64,000 bases of DNA, taken from assembly GCA_903840165.1 (NCBI GenBank), contig CAIMEY010000082.1, positions 53,232 through 117,231 of the forward strand, written 5' to 3'. Of this stretch, positions 25,456-35,903 are shown piece by piece (the first letter of the stretch is position 1; each line of letters starts with the position of its first letter). The notes below the pieces were generated by a model. It searched no databases, had not been told where the DNA came from, and saw only the letters and a list, made by a program, of their open reading frames with translations. A program made the position numbers and the translations under genes. This stretch comes from an uncultured Myxococcales bacterium. GTDB lineage: Bacteria; Myxococcota_A; UBA9042.

Positions 25456-27414
25456 TTGCGCCTGCATGACGAACAAGGACGCGCGCTGGAAACCGGTGCG
25501 GAGGTCGGCCGTGGCGGCGAGGGTGTGGTCTACGCCCTGGTTGGTCACGACAATTGGCTGGCCAAGGTCTACAACCACCCGCCGGGCAGTGAGCGCAGTG
25601 AAAAACTGCGCGCCATGGTGCAACTCCAAGCAGCTACACCAGAACTTTCCGATTGGTGCGCGTGGCCCCAGGCTGTCCTGCATGGCGCCGATGGCCACGT
25701 CTGCGGCTTTGCCATGCCGCGGGTGGTCGATGCCCGGCCCGTCCACGACGTGTACAGCCCGGAACAGCGCAAGCAGAGTTTTCCGGGTTCTGGCTGGGAC
25801 TTTCTGGTCAGAGTCGCCACCAACTGCGCCAAGACGTTTGAGACGCTTCATCAATTTGGGGTGATCATCGGCGACGTCAACGAGCGAAACCTGCTGGTCT
25901 GCCGCGACGGTACTGTGCGGCTGGTGGACTGCGACAGCTTTCAAATCCGCTTTGAAGACAGATTGTTTCATACGGGTGTCGGCGTTGTTGACTACACACC
26001 GCCGGAGTTGCAAGGCGCAGATTTCCGCCGGATTGAACGCACGGCGAACCACGATCGCTTTGGTCTCGCGGTGTTGCTGTTCAAGCTCCTGTTCATGGGT
26101 CGCCATCCGTACTCCGGTGGCGCTTCTGGCGAGCTGGCGGCAGCAATTGCCGGCTATCATTATGATTATGAAGCTCTTTGCGCGCGAATGCGCCACTTGG
26201 TCCCCCTGAGCGCCGTGACCAGCGAGCTGCGTCAACTCTTTGGTGAATCCTTCGCCGAAAGCGGAACTGCGGACCACGCCCGACCTAGTTCGGCCTTGTG
26301 GGCGGTAACACTTGCTGATTTTGAAGGCGAATTGGTCTCTTGCGCCCACGAGCCGCTGCACAAAGTCCGTCAAGACGCCGGCCGATGCGTGTGGTGCGAT
26401 CTGGAAGCGCAACTGCACTATGCGTATTTTGCCCGGCCATCCGAGGTCGCCTACACCTCCGATTGGGACGGCCAGTTGGACGTTCTACAAGCGCTGACGG
26501 CAGCGCTGCACGCCACGGACGCGCCCATGGCACCTGACTGGTATGACGAACCGGACGCCGTGCAAAGGGCCCTGCCCTTGCTGCAACAGGCCGTGCGTGC
26601 GGAACCACCCCCGGATGTGAAATCCTGGTATTTGCGGGTACTTGGCGGCTTGACAGCTTTGGCCGGCGCGGCGGTAGCTGGCAATGATGCAAGGCTTGGG
26701 TGCACGCTGCTCGTCGGAGGCCTCAGCGCCTGGGTGGCTGGCGGGCTCTGGCAGCGGCTTAAGCTGGGCAGTTGGCGCATTCAGGCAGCTCAACTGCTTA
26801 CCAAGCAAGAGGAAATCCAGCGCAGCGCCGATATCTGGAAAGGCTTGGCCTACCGCCTACGCCAAGACGACCGCCGAATGCGCGGCGAATTCAGCGAAAT
26901 TGCGAATCAGTATGAAGGTTTGAGCCGATGGCGGCAGGGAGAGCTGGACCGACTGCAACGCGATGTCATCGACCAGCAAGCCCGGCGCCCGTTGGCGGAG
27001 ATCAGTCTAGAATCCGTTGTGATTCCTGGAATTTCCACAGATCGAAAGCGCGCGCTTCTGATTCGCGGCTTGACGACCGCAGCGGACGTGCAGCGCGAAG
27101 CGGTGACCGGCATACCGGGTTTTACACCACACCACATTGATCTTTTGGTGAAATGGCGTCTAGATCTGGAGAGGCGTCTGGGCGCTCTGAAACGGCAACC
27201 GCCCTCCGCCTCGCAGCTCGCGGCCGTCGACCAGAACTGCCGACATATCCGCGATGATCTGGCCCTGCAGATGCGCGCAGTGCTGGCCGAACTGGCCGAT
27301 CAAACTCGGCTAGCGGACCAGCAACTCCATGATTGTTATTTAGAACTGAGCCAAACTGCCCAGCACGCGTCGACCTTGGCCAGCGCGCGCGTGCAGCGTG
27401 CGACCGAAAACTGA
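25456..27414 (+). CDS. Membrane protein kinase with zinc site and helix-hairpin-helix (YegI-like)
   Basis: A 652-residue atypical kinase, third gene of the triad. The TTG at 25456 has GGAG within the end of the phosphatase gene. Glycine loop GRGGEGVVY at 18-26 and Lys37 are present. The catalytic loop is GDVNERN (139-145) instead of HRDxxxxN, and the DFG position reads DCDSF from 158. These variants are typical of the YegI-like group. A candidate zinc site follows: Cys296, His298, His302, Cys311 and Cys314 (CVWC). Two hydrophobic segments near 395-432 suggest a hairpin membrane anchor. A coiled-coil-like region and a helix-hairpin-helix pair (IPGIS near 522, IPGFT near 552) follow. E. coli YegI also pairs kinase and helix-hairpin-helix. 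Target unknown. Confidence 0.84.
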   Translation: MRLHDEQGRALETGAEVGRGGEGVVYALVGHDNWLAKVYNHPPGSERSEKLRAMVQLQAATPELSDWCAWPQAVLHGADGHVCGFAMPRVVDARPVHDVYSPEQRKQSFPGSGWDFLVRVATNCAKTFETLHQFGVIIGDVNERNLLVCRDGTVRLVDCDSFQIRFEDRLFHTGVGVVDYTPPELQGADFRRIERTANHDRFGLAVLLFKLLFMGRHPYSGGASGELAAAIAGYHYDYEALCARMRHLVPLSAVTSELRQLFGESFAESGTADHARPSSALWAVTLADFEGELVSCAHEPLHKVRQDAGRCVWCDLEAQLHYAYFARPSEVAYTSDWDGQLDVLQALTAALHATDAPMAPDWYDEPDAVQRALPLLQQAVRAEPPPDVKSWYLRVLGGLTALAGAAVAGNDARLGCTLLVGGLSAWVAGGLWQRLKLGSWRIQAAQLLTKQEEIQRSADIWKGLAYRLRQDDRRMRGEFSEIANQYEGLSRWRQGELDRLQRDVIDQQARRPLAEISLESVVIPGISTDRKRALLIRGLTTAADVQREAVTGIPGFTPHHIDLLVKWRLDLERRLGALKRQPPSASQLAAVDQNCRHIRDDLALQMRAVLAELADQTRLADQQLHDCYLELSQTAQHASTLASARVQRATEN

Positions 27415-27438
27415 CGCCCGGACCCGCGTCGTTTAGGG

Positions 27439-28794
27439 CTAGGCCAGACCACCGCCACGCGGCAATAATTCCCGTGTTAAATTACGGTGTTTCAAGGCGT
27501 CGTCGGTCACAACCAAGTCGTCCTCAATGCGCACGCCACCCAGCGCTGCTAGTCCCTCGGCCAGGGCCCAGTCCACCACGCCGCTGTGTTCGCCTTGCCG
27601 CAGTTCGGCCATCAGGAAATCAATAAAATAAACGCCAGGTTCCACTGTGAAGCATTGCCCGGCTTGGATGGTCGACGTGTTGCGCAGGTACGGATTCTCG
27701 GGCTTGGGCCTCACCAAAGCGCAGCCAACATCATGGGTTTGCAGTCCCAGCGAGTGTCCCAGACCATGGGGATAGAAGGACCGCGACAGCTTCTTGGCCA
27801 GCGCCTCATCGACCGAGCAGCGCAAAAGTCCAATCGTATGAAGGATCTGCGTGATCTGCCGGTGCGACTCTTCGTGCAGTTCTTCATAGCCCAGGCCAAG
27901 GTGCACGGCTTCGCATAGGCGCTGCTGCATCCCCTCGACCTCATGGACCAAATGGCCGAACGCGTCGATCGAAGCGCCCGTCCCCTTGTACCAAGTGCGC
28001 GTAATATCGCTGCAATAGCCTTGATAGACAGCGCCCGCATCGACCAGCAGCGATTCCCCAGCCTTTTCAATGGCTCGCCGCTCATAGGTCACGTGATGCA
28101 AGGTGGCGCCATTCTTGCCCAAAGCGACAATGTTCTTGTACGGCGTGTCTGTATCATCCTGGCCCGTAGCGCCCAAGTATGCAAGATGCAACTCTAATTC
28201 TGAATGCACACCAGAACGGAAGGCCTGCAGAACCGCCTCGTGGCCCAATGCAGCGCGACGGTTGGCCTCGCTCAAACACAGCACTTCATAAGGCGTTTTC
28301 ACGGCGCGCAATCGATCAAGCTTGCCGATCAAGTTGTACGGATTCTGTAAGGTGTCCTGAATGCCCCAGCTTGCCGCGCGAGCCTTGTCTTCGCCAATAA
28401 AAGCAATGCATTTGTCGGTGGGAAGCAGGCCCTTGATCGCTTCGGCGGAGGTCACAAGCTCGACCTGCCAGTGCGCGGCAAAGTGCTGGGTTTCGGGCTC
28501 GGCCGGCCTCTCCCAATAGCTCTGTGATTGCAGCCAGTACAGGATGCGCTTGCCACCTGGCTCCAAGTACACGGCGCAGTCCGGTAAAGCCAGCGGCAGC
28601 CAATGCTGGAAGTGCGGCACCACGCGCAGGGGCCAGTACTGGTCATCAAAGTCCGAGCGTTTCTTGAGCGATCCTGAATGGATAAGCACTGCGTCGTAGC
28701 CGGCCGCCTGGAGCACTGGGGCGTAGCGGCGCTCCAACTCGGCGATGTGTTGGCGGTACAGGGACTCAAGCACGGAGATTTCAGGCGAATTCAC
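27439..28794 (-). CDS. pepQ: Xaa-Pro dipeptidase PepQ
   Basis: Dimetal peptidase that splits dipeptides ending in proline. The 451 residues fit the PepQ/prolidase length. The N-terminal domain (1-160) is of creatinase type. The catalytic pita-bread domain has LVDAGAVYQGYCSDITRTW (two metal Asp), FYPHGLGHSLGLQTHDVG (His ligand), FTVEPGVYFI (Glu) and VRIEDDLVV (Glu). All five ligands are present. The start is GTG at 28794 because the family start (a Leu-rich helix with Tyr-x-x-His-Ile) begins there; the ribosome site is weak. It is divergent from acs with a 216-base gap. Confidence 0.92.
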   Translation of the reverse strand: MNSPEISVLESLYRQHIAELERRYAPVLQAAGYDAVLIHSGSLKKRSDFDDQYWPLRVVPHFQHWLPLALPDCAVYLEPGGKRILYWLQSQSYWERPAEPETQHFAAHWQVELVTSAEAIKGLLPTDKCIAFIGEDKARAASWGIQDTLQNPYNLIGKLDRLRAVKTPYEVLCLSEANRRAALGHEAVLQAFRSGVHSELELHLAYLGATGQDDTDTPYKNIVALGKNGATLHHVTYERRAIEKAGESLLVDAGAVYQGYCSDITRTWYKGTGASIDAFGHLVHEVEGMQQRLCEAVHLGLGYEELHEESHRQITQILHTIGLLRCSVDEALAKKLSRSFYPHGLGHSLGLQTHDVGCALVRPKPENPYLRNTSTIQAGQCFTVEPGVYFIDFLMAELRQGEHSGVVDWALAEGLAALGGVRIEDDLVVTDDALKHRNLTRELLPRGGGLA

Positions 28795-29010
28795 GAAGCA
28801 CCCCAGCGCCCGCAGCGGGCTTAGCGCCTAAGGGTGGCGGAATTGCCCGCCACGGGCAAGCGTAGGCCCCCGGACACTGAGCCCCGGTGTTGTTCTTAGC
28901 CGTGCAGTCACCTTGCGTCCGCGGGCACGTATCGGTAGAACCGTGCAGTGGGGTGCCGTCAGGGGCCGCAGGTTGACGCTGCTCCGCGTTGCCGCAACCG
29001 GGAGTTCAGC

Positions 29011-30984
29011 ATGAATGACCAAATTAGCAATTTGCTCACCGAATCAAGAAGTTTTCCACCACCCAAAGGTTTTGCTGCGGGCGCCATCTTGGGCGATGCG
29101 GTCGCTGTGGCAGCGCTGCGCGCCCGGGCGGCAGCCGATCCCGCGGCGTTTTGGGGCGAAGTCGCTCGGGAGGATCTGCGCTGGCAGAAACCCTTTACGC
29201 AAACGCTGGATTGGTCCGATGCGCCGCACGCCAAATGGTTTGCCGACGGCACGCTCAACTTGAGCGACAACTGCCTGGATCGGCACTGTGAAACCTGGAG
29301 GCGCCACAAAGCAGCGCTCATCTGGGAAGGCGAGCCGATCGGCGACCAAGGGCCAGAAATTCGCACCTTTACCTACCAGCAGTTGCGCGACGCCGTCATG
29401 CGATTTGCCAACGGTCTGAAGTTGTTAGGCGTGCAGTGCGGCGATCGCGTGGCCATCTACTTGCCGATGATTCCGGAAGCAGCCATTGCCATGCTGGCGT
29501 GCGCGCGAATTGGTGCCGTACATTCTGTTGTTTTTGGTGGGTTTTCCGCTGACGCCTTGGGTGACCGCTGCCGGGACACCGAGGCCAAGTTGGTCATCAC
29601 GGCGGACGCAAGCTATCGGCGGGGCAGCTTGATTCGCCTTAAGGATGTGGTCGACGTGGCACTGGCCGAGGGCGTCTGCCCGAGCGTGCAGGGCGTCGTC
29701 GTGGTTAGGCGGGCGCACTGCCCCATCGCCTGGCAGCCCGGCCGGGACCACGCTTGGCATGACCTGATGGCCGCCGCGCAACCCCATTGTCCGCCTACGG
29801 AATTGCCGGCTGAGCACCCGCTGTTCATCCTCTACACCAGCGGCTCTACCGGCAAGCCCAAGGGCCTCTTGCACACGACAGGCGGGTACGCCGCGCATGT
29901 AACCCGAACAATGCGTTGGGTTTTTGACCTTCGCGACGATGACCTGTACTGGTGCACGGCCGACGTCGGCTGGGTCACAGGCCACAGCTACATCGTCTAT
30001 GGCCCACTGAGCAACGGCGCCACGGTACTGATGTACGAAGGTGCGCCCCAATCGCCTGAAAAAGATAGGTTTTGGGACATCATCGAGCGGCACAAGGTCA
30101 CCATCTTCTACACCGCGCCAACCGCCCTGCGAACCTTCATGGCCTGGGGTGAAGCGCCTATTTTGAAACATGATTTGTCGAGCTTGCGCCTGCTTGGCAC
30201 CGTCGGCGAGCCCATCAACCCCGCGGCCTGGGTGTGGTACCACGAAGTGATCGGTCAGGGGCGCTGTCCGATCGTCGATACGTGGTGGCAAACCGAGACG
30301 GGCGGCATCTTGATCGCGCCGTTGCCGGGCGTGGAGACCCTGGTGCCTGGAACGGCAACGCAGCCATTCCCTGGAATTGTGGCCGATATTGTCGACAACG
30401 TCGGCAAGAGCCAACCCACTGACGCCGGCGGCTTGCTGGTCATTCGTCACCCGTGGCCGGGCATGGCGCGCACGATTTGGGGAGACCGCGACCGCTATGC
30501 AGACGCCTATTTCAGCAAGATTCCAGGCATCTACTTCACAGGCGACGGAGCCCGCCGCGACGCCAAAGGCCACTTTTGGATTATGGGCCGCGTCGATGAC
30601 GTGCTGAACGTGTCTGGCCACCGCATCGGCACTTCGGAAGTCGAAAGTGCTTTGGTGGCGCACGCTTTGGTTGCCGAAGCGGCAGTGGTTGGTCGGCCCG
30701 ATGCGGTCACCGGTCAAGCCATCGTCGCCTTTGTCACGACGCTGGGCGGCACCGACAATTCGCCGGCATTGGCTCAAGCCCTGCGCGCCCACGTTGCCAA
30801 AGAAATCGGCGGCTTGGCTCGACCCGCAGAAATCCGTTTTGCCGCCGCGCTGCCCAAGACGCGCTCTGGCAAGATTATGCGGCGCCTGCTGCGCGAGCTG
30901 GCCAGCGGCAACGGCGTCAGCGGCGATGTGACCACGCTTGAGGACCTCAGCGTTCTGGAAACATTGCGTAATTCTGAGGACTAG
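29011..30984 (+). CDS. acs: Acetyl-CoA synthetase
   Basis: Activates acetate to acetyl-CoA through an acetyl-AMP intermediate. The 657-residue protein has the AMP-binding signature [11 protein letters not shown], the [16 protein letters not shown] segment, [27 protein letters not shown] and the hinge/C-terminal domain with the regulated Lys motif [10 protein letters not shown]. The ATG at 29011 has GGGAG at 6 bases. In-frame sequence upstream is unrelated. The motif Lys suggests control by acetylation as in other Acs proteins (family knowledge; no acetylase or deacetylase pair adjoins it). A terminator-like hairpin follows directly. Confidence 0.95.
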   Translation: MNDQISNLLTESRSFPPPKGFAAGAILGDAVAVAALRARAAADPAAFWGEVAREDLRWQKPFTQTLDWSDAPHAKWFADGTLNLSDNCLDRHCETWRRHKAALIWEGEPIGDQGPEIRTFTYQQLRDAVMRFANGLKLLGVQCGDRVAIYLPMIPEAAIAMLACARIGAVHSVVFGGFSADALGDRCRDTEAKLVITADASYRRGSLIRLKDVVDVALAEGVCPSVQGVVVVRRAHCPIAWQPGRDHAWHDLMAAAQPHCPPTELPAEHPLFILYTSGSTGKPKGLLHTTGGYAAHVTRTMRWVFDLRDDDLYWCTADVGWVTGHSYIVYGPLSNGATVLMYEGAPQSPEKDRFWDIIERHKVTIFYTAPTALRTFMAWGEAPILKHDLSSLRLLGTVGEPINPAAWVWYHEVIGQGRCPIVDTWWQTETGGILIAPLPGVETLVPGTATQPFPGIVADIVDNVGKSQPTDAGGLLVIRHPWPGMARTIWGDRDRYADAYFSKIPGIYFTGDGARRDAKGHFWIMGRVDDVLNVSGHRIGTSEVESALVAHALVAEAAVVGRPDAVTGQAIVAFVTTLGGTDNSPALAQALRAHVAKEIGGLARPAEIRFAAALPKTRSGKIMRRLLRELASGNGVSGDVTTLEDLSVLETLRNSED

Positions 30985-31020
30985 TACCTCAAACCGGAAC
31001 TTCCTTGCGGGTTAGAGGTA
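30985..31020 (+). terminator. Hairpin after acs, possible terminator
   Basis: TACCTCAAACC (30985-30995) pairs with GGTTAGAGGTA (31010-31020) at 10 of 11 positions with a 14-base loop. It begins right after the acs stop. The downstream bases GTGTTTGCTTCT are only moderately T-rich, so Rho-independent termination is plausible but not certain. Confidence 0.55.
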
Positions 31021-31121
31021 CAGTGTTTGCTTCTAGTTCCCACGGGGCGCGCCGGCGCAGGAGCCCAACGGTGCGGATCCGCTGGACTCCTGACCGACGC
31101 TGTAACTTCTAAGGATCCCTA

Positions 31122-31619
31122 TCAACAGCCTGGCGAGCTGCACAGGCGGCCATCAGAAATCCACTGAAGAATCAAGGATTTCTGCGCCGCCGTCAGCTTC
31201 TTCTTGGGCGGCATGGATCCCGAGTTCACTTTGCTCTTGATCTGGCTCTGTTCAGCCTTGGCGGCCGCACAACTACTTGAAAAGCTATGACATCCTCCGC
31301 ACTGGGACGAGAGCACCGGCGCTACCTTGGCAAACACCACCTTGGTGCATTTGGGGAGCGGCTTCTTGGGCGTACTCATGGGCACAGCAGCCATCGAAAT
31401 CGTCACTTGTTCTGCAGGATCAGCAGGTTCAAGAGCCTCGACCAACCCATCGACGGCGTCGCAGTCGGCACTGTTCCCCCCGTCACTGCTCGCCGCAGCA
31501 ACACCCCCGTCCGCCGTCGCGCCACCATCAGCCAGCGAGACCGGCGGGTTTTGCGCCGCCACACAACCCATCACCATAGAACTACTCAGTAATGTTAGAA
31601 GAATGACCACGTAACGCAT
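31122..31619 (-). CDS. Small c-type-cytochrome-like lipoprotein
   Basis: A 165-residue exported protein. The ATG at 31619 follows GGAGG at 5 bases. The signal peptide ends in the lipobox-like VMGC (Cys19). An Ala/Asp/Ser-rich linker of about 70 residues follows. The C-terminal domain has a single heme-binding CGGCH (107-111) and, about 30 residues later, GSMPPKKKLTAAQKSLILQW, which fits the MPP...L...i..W pattern of planctomycete-type and related cytochrome c domains and supplies the Met axial ligand. Extra cysteines are present near the heme site and at the end. It may carry electrons at the outer envelope; the partner is unknown. It is downstream of the radical SAM gene on the same strand (98-base gap). 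Confidence 0.75.
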   Translation of the reverse strand: MRYVVILLTLLSSSMVMGCVAAQNPPVSLADGGATADGGVAAASSDGGNSADCDAVDGLVEALEPADPAEQVTISMAAVPMSTPKKPLPKCTKVVFAKVAPVLSSQCGGCHSFSSSCAAAKAEQSQIKSKVNSGSMPPKKKLTAAQKSLILQWISDGRLCSSPGC

Positions 31620-31717
31620 CAGTACCTCCAGGTCGGCAAGAAATTGCGCCGCCTAAAAGACTGTGTTCGCTCGAAATCCGAAATCGGGTCGTTGCGGCCC
31701 TCTCTCTTTGCGTTTCT

Positions 31718-32644
31718 TTACAATCCGGGCCACGGACGACCGTCCAGCAGGCTGTGGGGCAAAGCCGACTGTAGGGCACGCAACTCGACGCCACTGTTCA
31801 TGTCTTTGAGCTCGCTGTGCCGTCGCAACCGGCGACTGTCGTCCGGTGGTAAATACATGCTCAGCCAATTTACTTGTAAAGTTGGATAGTTCTCTTTGAC
31901 CCAGGTGAGTATCGGCAGCGTGCAGCACTGCCAGTGCCCCGGCATGATGAGGTGGCGCGCAAGAAGCTGCGGAAATTCTTGCTGTTCGCCCCGATACGGC
32001 AAAGACAGCACAAAATCAAGGGTTTGCCCAATTTGCGCCAACGGATGGGCATCGGGATTGCCGGAGATCTGCTTTGAGCACAGGGCATTGCCGAACTTGA
32101 GGTCCAAGAGCCAGGTGGTCACGACCGGAGCCAGCAGTTCACGCGACTGGTCGGTCAATAGGCCATTGCAGTTCCAAACCACCGGCAAGGCTTGGCCCGC
32201 GGGAATCTCGCTCAATGTTTGCAGAATTGCTGGAGCGCTGACGGTAGGATCGCCGCCCACCCAACTCAGCGTGCGCGCGCCCTGTTGGCGACGAAGGGCC
32301 AACCGCTGCAGAAACCAAGCCGGATGCAACACAACTGCCGGCAATTCTTGGGGATTAACAATGTTTGCCCATTCCGAACAGAACAGGCAACGCAGCGAAC
32401 AACCGCCGACGTCGATCAGCCACGTGGGACCGATGGCCGGCTCTTCGCCCACCGACAGCAACTCGCGGTAGACCCAAGCGCGATGGTCGAGGCGACAAAA
32501 TGCGCCTTTCTTTCCCGCAGTTCTATCAACATTGCAGACGCGGGGGCAGAGTTGGCATTGCTGCAAAGCCTGCTGCGCCCTCTGGACCAAGGAGGCCGAG
32601 ACGGCTGGCATCCCCACAGGAAGATTAGCCAATTCGTGGCCCAT
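31718..32644 (-). CDS. Radical SAM protein, PflA/PflX-like, at end of isc operon
   Basis: A 308-residue radical SAM enzyme. The cluster motif is CSLRCLFC (CxxxCxxC) in the context [18 protein letters not shown]. It is preceded by a Cys-rich segment [12 protein letters not shown] that resembles the extra N-terminal motif of PflX (YgeQ-like) activase homologues. Downstream WVGGDPTV corresponds to the GGEP SAM-binding motif with Glu changed to Asp. LLDLKFGN and MPGHW segments also match the family. Substrate unknown. The ATG at 32644 overlaps the end of hscA by 20 bases; ATG 32611 is an alternative. The overlap implies co-expression with iron-sulfur assembly genes, which would supply its cluster. 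Confidence 0.8.
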   Translation of the reverse strand: MGHELANLPVGMPAVSASLVQRAQQALQQCQLCPRVCNVDRTAGKKGAFCRLDHRAWVYRELLSVGEEPAIGPTWLIDVGGCSLRCLFCSEWANIVNPQELPAVVLHPAWFLQRLALRRQQGARTLSWVGGDPTVSAPAILQTLSEIPAGQALPVVWNCNGLLTDQSRELLAPVVTTWLLDLKFGNALCSKQISGNPDAHPLAQIGQTLDFVLSLPYRGEQQEFPQLLARHLIMPGHWQCCTLPILTWVKENYPTLQVNWLSMYLPPDDSRRLRRHSELKDMNSGVELRALQSALPHSLLDGRPWPGL

Positions 32645-34559
32645 GGTGAGGCTTGGCCGAGGCAGGGTCCCGCGGCGCTTGTTCCAAGGCTTGGCGAATG
32701 CGGTCGGAATGCGCAACTGTCTGAATTGCTGCAGTCATCGCGATTTCTGCGAGGTGAAGCGTCGCTTCATTGAGGCGCGCCAACGCTTGGCGCACGGGCT
32801 CGGCCTGTCGCGTCGCTAGGGCTGCCTGGACCGAGGCAATCTCCCCTTGAATATCCTGCAGTTCTTCGGCATCTAGCAAGTTCGCCGCCGGTCCCGCCAA
32901 GGCCTTGCTTGTTGCCGCAAGCACTTGTTTGGCTTCGGTATGCGCGTCGAGAAACAGGCGCTCGTCGAGGTCATCCTCCGCGTGGTCGAAGGCGAGTTGC
33001 AGCATGGCGACAACCTCATCGTCGGTCAGGCCATAACTAGGCTTAACTTCAATGGTTTTCTCGATCCCCGTGCGCACATCGCGGGCGGTCGCGTGCAAAA
33101 TGCCGTTGGCGTCGATGAGGAAATGCACCTGGACGCGCGCCAGGCCGGCAGGCAACGGTTCGATCGGGATCAAGAAGCGCGCCAAGCTCCGACAATCTTT
33201 CACCAATTCTCGCTCACCTTGCAGGACATGCACCCACACGCCGGTCTGCTGATCGACGCTGGTGGTGAACTCCTCGCTTGCCGAAGCAGGCACCGGACTG
33301 TTGCGGTGAATGATCTTGGAGACCACGCCACCTACTGTCTCAATTCCTAAGGACAAAGGCGTCACGTCGAGCAGTAGTTGGTCCCGCCGTCCCGTCGTCA
33401 TGATGTCGGCCTGCACCGCCGCGCCCAGGGCAACGACCAAGTCCGGGTCCAGCTCAGCGTGGGGCTTTTTGCCAAAAACGGCTTGAACTTGCTGCTGAAC
33501 CAACGGAATGCGGGTCGAGCCGCCGACCAGGATCACGTCGTCCAAATCCGCCAGTTGCAGACCCGCATCTGCCAAAGCCTGACGGCACGGCACCAACGTC
33601 TTGCGCACGATCGGCGCGATCAACGCCTCAAACTGCGTGCGTGTCCAGGTCATCGCCAGAGGCTGTGGGGATAATGGCGCAAGATCACAAGCCATTTCAG
33701 CATGTTCCTCGGTCGACAGCGCCTTCTTTGCGGCGATACACGCCTTGCGCAACCGCTGCAACACCTCAGGCTGCCCGCGCACGTCGATACCCGCGTCGAG
33801 CAACGGCCCGGCCACAGCACGCACCATGGCTTCGTCGATATCGTCGCCGCCCAGGTGGGTATCCCCAGCCGTGGCAAGCACTTCGGTCATTCCCTCGTGC
33901 ATGTGCAGGATCGACACGTCCAGGGTGCCGCCGCCAAAATCATACACAGCGATGCGGCCTTGGGCGCGCTTGTCCAGGCCATAGGCCAGCGCTGCCGCCG
34001 TAGGTTCGTTGACGATGCGCAGCACTTCGAGGCCAGCTAACCGCCCGGCATCCTTGGTGGCTTGCCGTTGCGCGTCGTTGAAATACGCCGGCACGGTGAT
34101 CACGGCCTGCTTGACCTCGCGACCTAGCGCGGCCTCCGCACGCTGCTTGAGGGTCTTGAGCACAAAAGCGCTGAGTTCTGGCGGGGTATACAAGCGACCC
34201 GCCACTTCAATGCGCACGGCTGCGGAATCGCGGCTGCCATGAACCTTATAGGGCAAGAACTTCAACTCATGGAGAATTTCTTCAGCCGAACGCCCCATCA
34301 TGCGCTTGACGCTGTACAGGGTCCTGTCCGGGTGCAGGGCCAGGTCGGTGTCGGCACCGACACCCGCGCGCAAGAACTCACCTTGCTCTGTCATTTCAAT
34401 GACGGAGGGCACTAAAGGCCCGTCAGGCCCGCTCAAGATTTCAGGCTTGCCTTCTGAATTGACCACTGCGATCAAGCTGTTGGTTGTGCCTAGGTCGATA
34501 CCGACGGCCGGCCAGCGCCGCGGCGCCCCCGTTGCCAAGCCTGAAATGTGAATTGCCAT
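32625..34559 (-). CDS. hscA: Iron-sulfur assembly chaperone HscA
   Basis: Hsp70-class chaperone that helps IscU release its cluster. The 644 residues include [65 protein letters not shown] and the substrate domain starting [17 protein letters not shown]. Its short N-terminus and lack of an EEVD-like tail fit HscA rather than DnaK, and its place directly after hscB confirms the assignment. The ATG at 34559 is 43 bases after hscB. The radical SAM start overlaps its end. Confidence 0.95.
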   Translation of the reverse strand: MAIHISGLATGAPRRWPAVGIDLGTTNSLIAVVNSEGKPEILSGPDGPLVPSVIEMTEQGEFLRAGVGADTDLALHPDRTLYSVKRMMGRSAEEILHELKFLPYKVHGSRDSAAVRIEVAGRLYTPPELSAFVLKTLKQRAEAALGREVKQAVITVPAYFNDAQRQATKDAGRLAGLEVLRIVNEPTAAALAYGLDKRAQGRIAVYDFGGGTLDVSILHMHEGMTEVLATAGDTHLGGDDIDEAMVRAVAGPLLDAGIDVRGQPEVLQRLRKACIAAKKALSTEEHAEMACDLAPLSPQPLAMTWTRTQFEALIAPIVRKTLVPCRQALADAGLQLADLDDVILVGGSTRIPLVQQQVQAVFGKKPHAELDPDLVVALGAAVQADIMTTGRRDQLLLDVTPLSLGIETVGGVVSKIIHRNSPVPASASEEFTTSVDQQTGVWVHVLQGERELVKDCRSLARFLIPIEPLPAGLARVQVHFLIDANGILHATARDVRTGIEKTIEVKPSYGLTDDEVVAMLQLAFDHAEDDLDERLFLDAHTEAKQVLAATSKALAGPAANLLDAEELQDIQGEIASVQAALATRQAEPVRQALARLNEATLHLAEIAMTAAIQTVAHSDRIRQALEQAPRDPASAKPHHGPRIG

Positions 34560-34602
34560 CTGATCTCCAGCTTATCCCGCGTGGTAGGCCCGCACTTTGC
34601 CG

Positions 34603-35304
34603 CTATTCGCCCAGCGCCACCGCTGCCGCTTGGGCGGCGGCATGTGTGTCGACGCGCGCTCTCAACCTATCGATATAACTCAACTTTGCCGCAATTGTGC
34701 GCAAACGAATTCTTGACTCGGCCCGCTCCGCTGGCGCTGCATCGGCATCCGCCTGATCCCACGCGCTGGCCGCTTCTCGGAGCTCCCCGCCAAGCGCATT
34801 CCGCAATTCCACAATTTCATCCACAAGTTGTGACAGTTCACCTCCTGGGTGGCCAGCCACATCCAGGTCGAGCAACCCATCGAGGTTCTCATTGTAGTCG
34901 AGCATTTGCAGGAGAAAAGCCGCGTCGAGTCGAGCCGGCGCTTCTGCCGCAACCGCGTTCAGGGCGACGACTTCGTGGACTCTTCGTTCAAAATTGCGAA
35001 GTTTGCGCCAAGCGTCGTTGACCAGCGCGGTATGCCACTGCGCATCCTCTACCGCTGCCGGCCCTTGGGCATGGAAGCGGTCAGGATGCAATTCACGAAT
35101 CAATGCACGGACTCGCAGTTCAATACGCGTCTCATCGATCAGCAGACGTTGAGGCAATCCCAGCACAGCGAAGGCATCGGGCCCGATCTGACCCGCCGGC
35201 GGCCTCTTGGTCAAGTCGATTTGCCCATGCAGATCAAGGACATAAGGAGGGACTGCCACGGCTGGTGGCCCGGACGTTGCAAGGTTGTCGTGTACAATAG
35301 CCAT
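34603..35304 (-). CDS. hscB: Co-chaperone HscB (J protein)
   Basis: J-domain partner of HscA that delivers IscU. The 233-residue protein has a J domain with the HPD signature in ELHPDRF and the preceding FAVLGLPQ. The C-terminal three-helix part contains AFLLQMLDYNENLD, close to the FLmqqmelrE-type IscU contact segment. A 35-residue N-terminal extension precedes the J domain. It lies between iscA and hscA on the same strand. Confidence 0.92.
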   Translation of the reverse strand: MAIVHDNLATSGPPAVAVPPYVLDLHGQIDLTKRPPAGQIGPDAFAVLGLPQRLLIDETRIELRVRALIRELHPDRFHAQGPAAVEDAQWHTALVNDAWRKLRNFERRVHEVVALNAVAAEAPARLDAAFLLQMLDYNENLDGLLDLDVAGHPGGELSQLVDEIVELRNALGGELREAASAWDQADADAAPAERAESRIRLRTIAAKLSYIDRLRARVDTHAAAQAAAVALGE

Positions 35305-35404
35305 CTAATCCATGTGTTGCCAGCCGTTCGCCGCTACCGATGGTCGGTACAGCGCGCGGGGCGCGCAACGAGTCCTTGGCGAATGGCGTGCAACATCCTG
35401 CCAA

Positions 35405-35842
35405 TCAAGCGGAAAATGAGGAGCCGCAGCCGCAACTGGACGTCGCGTTGGGGTTTTGAAACACAAACCCTTTGCCGTTGAGGCCGCCTTCAAAGTCCAA
35501 GGTGGTGCCGCGCAGAAAGACGAAGCTTTTTCGATCGACGAAGATCTTCGGGTGCTCGCCGAACACTTGATCTCCTAGCCGTGGTTCTTTTTCAAAATCA
35601 AGAACATAGGAGAGACCAGAACAACCACCACCGCTCACGCCAACGCGCACGCCGACGAGTTCCACGCCCTGCTCCGCGGCGACATCCGACAGACGCCTGA
35701 CGGCAGCCGGCGACATAGCGACAATGTTGTGCACCGCCGGCGCCTTCTTGTCAGCGGTGTCGACCGGTGGTTCCGTCTTGGCTGAGGGCGCCCCCTCGCT
35801 AACTGCCGATGGGGTATACGAATTGGTGGTCAATCCGGTCAT
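35405..35842 (-). CDS. iscA: A-type iron-sulfur carrier IscA
   Basis: Carries Fe-S clusters to target proteins. The 145 residues include the three conserved cysteines: Cys74 in GGGCSGLSY and Cys137/Cys139 in SSCGCG. The core begins near residue 40 (IVAMSPAAVRRL). About 38 residues of Pro/Ser/Thr-rich N-terminal extension precede it, longer than in E. coli IscA. The ATG at 35842 has GAGGCAG upstream. An N-terminal start further up would overlap iscU and is not supported. Confidence 0.94.
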   Translation of the reverse strand: MTGLTTNSYTPSAVSEGAPSAKTEPPVDTADKKAPAVHNIVAMSPAAVRRLSDVAAEQGVELVGVRVGVSGGGCSGLSYVLDFEKEPRLGDQVFGEHPKIFVDRKSFVFLRGTTLDFEGGLNGKGFVFQNPNATSSCGCGSSFSA

Positions 35843-35903
35843 GGTCTGCCTCGTCACAAAACACGTGAATTGCGCTGCTCTTTGGCGCCTAGGGTCGGGT
35901 TGA

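Noticed and set aside
32625..34559. DnaK as the identity of the Hsp70
   Set aside because: Its position after hscB in the isc operon, short N-terminus and lack of an EEVD-type tail favour HscA.
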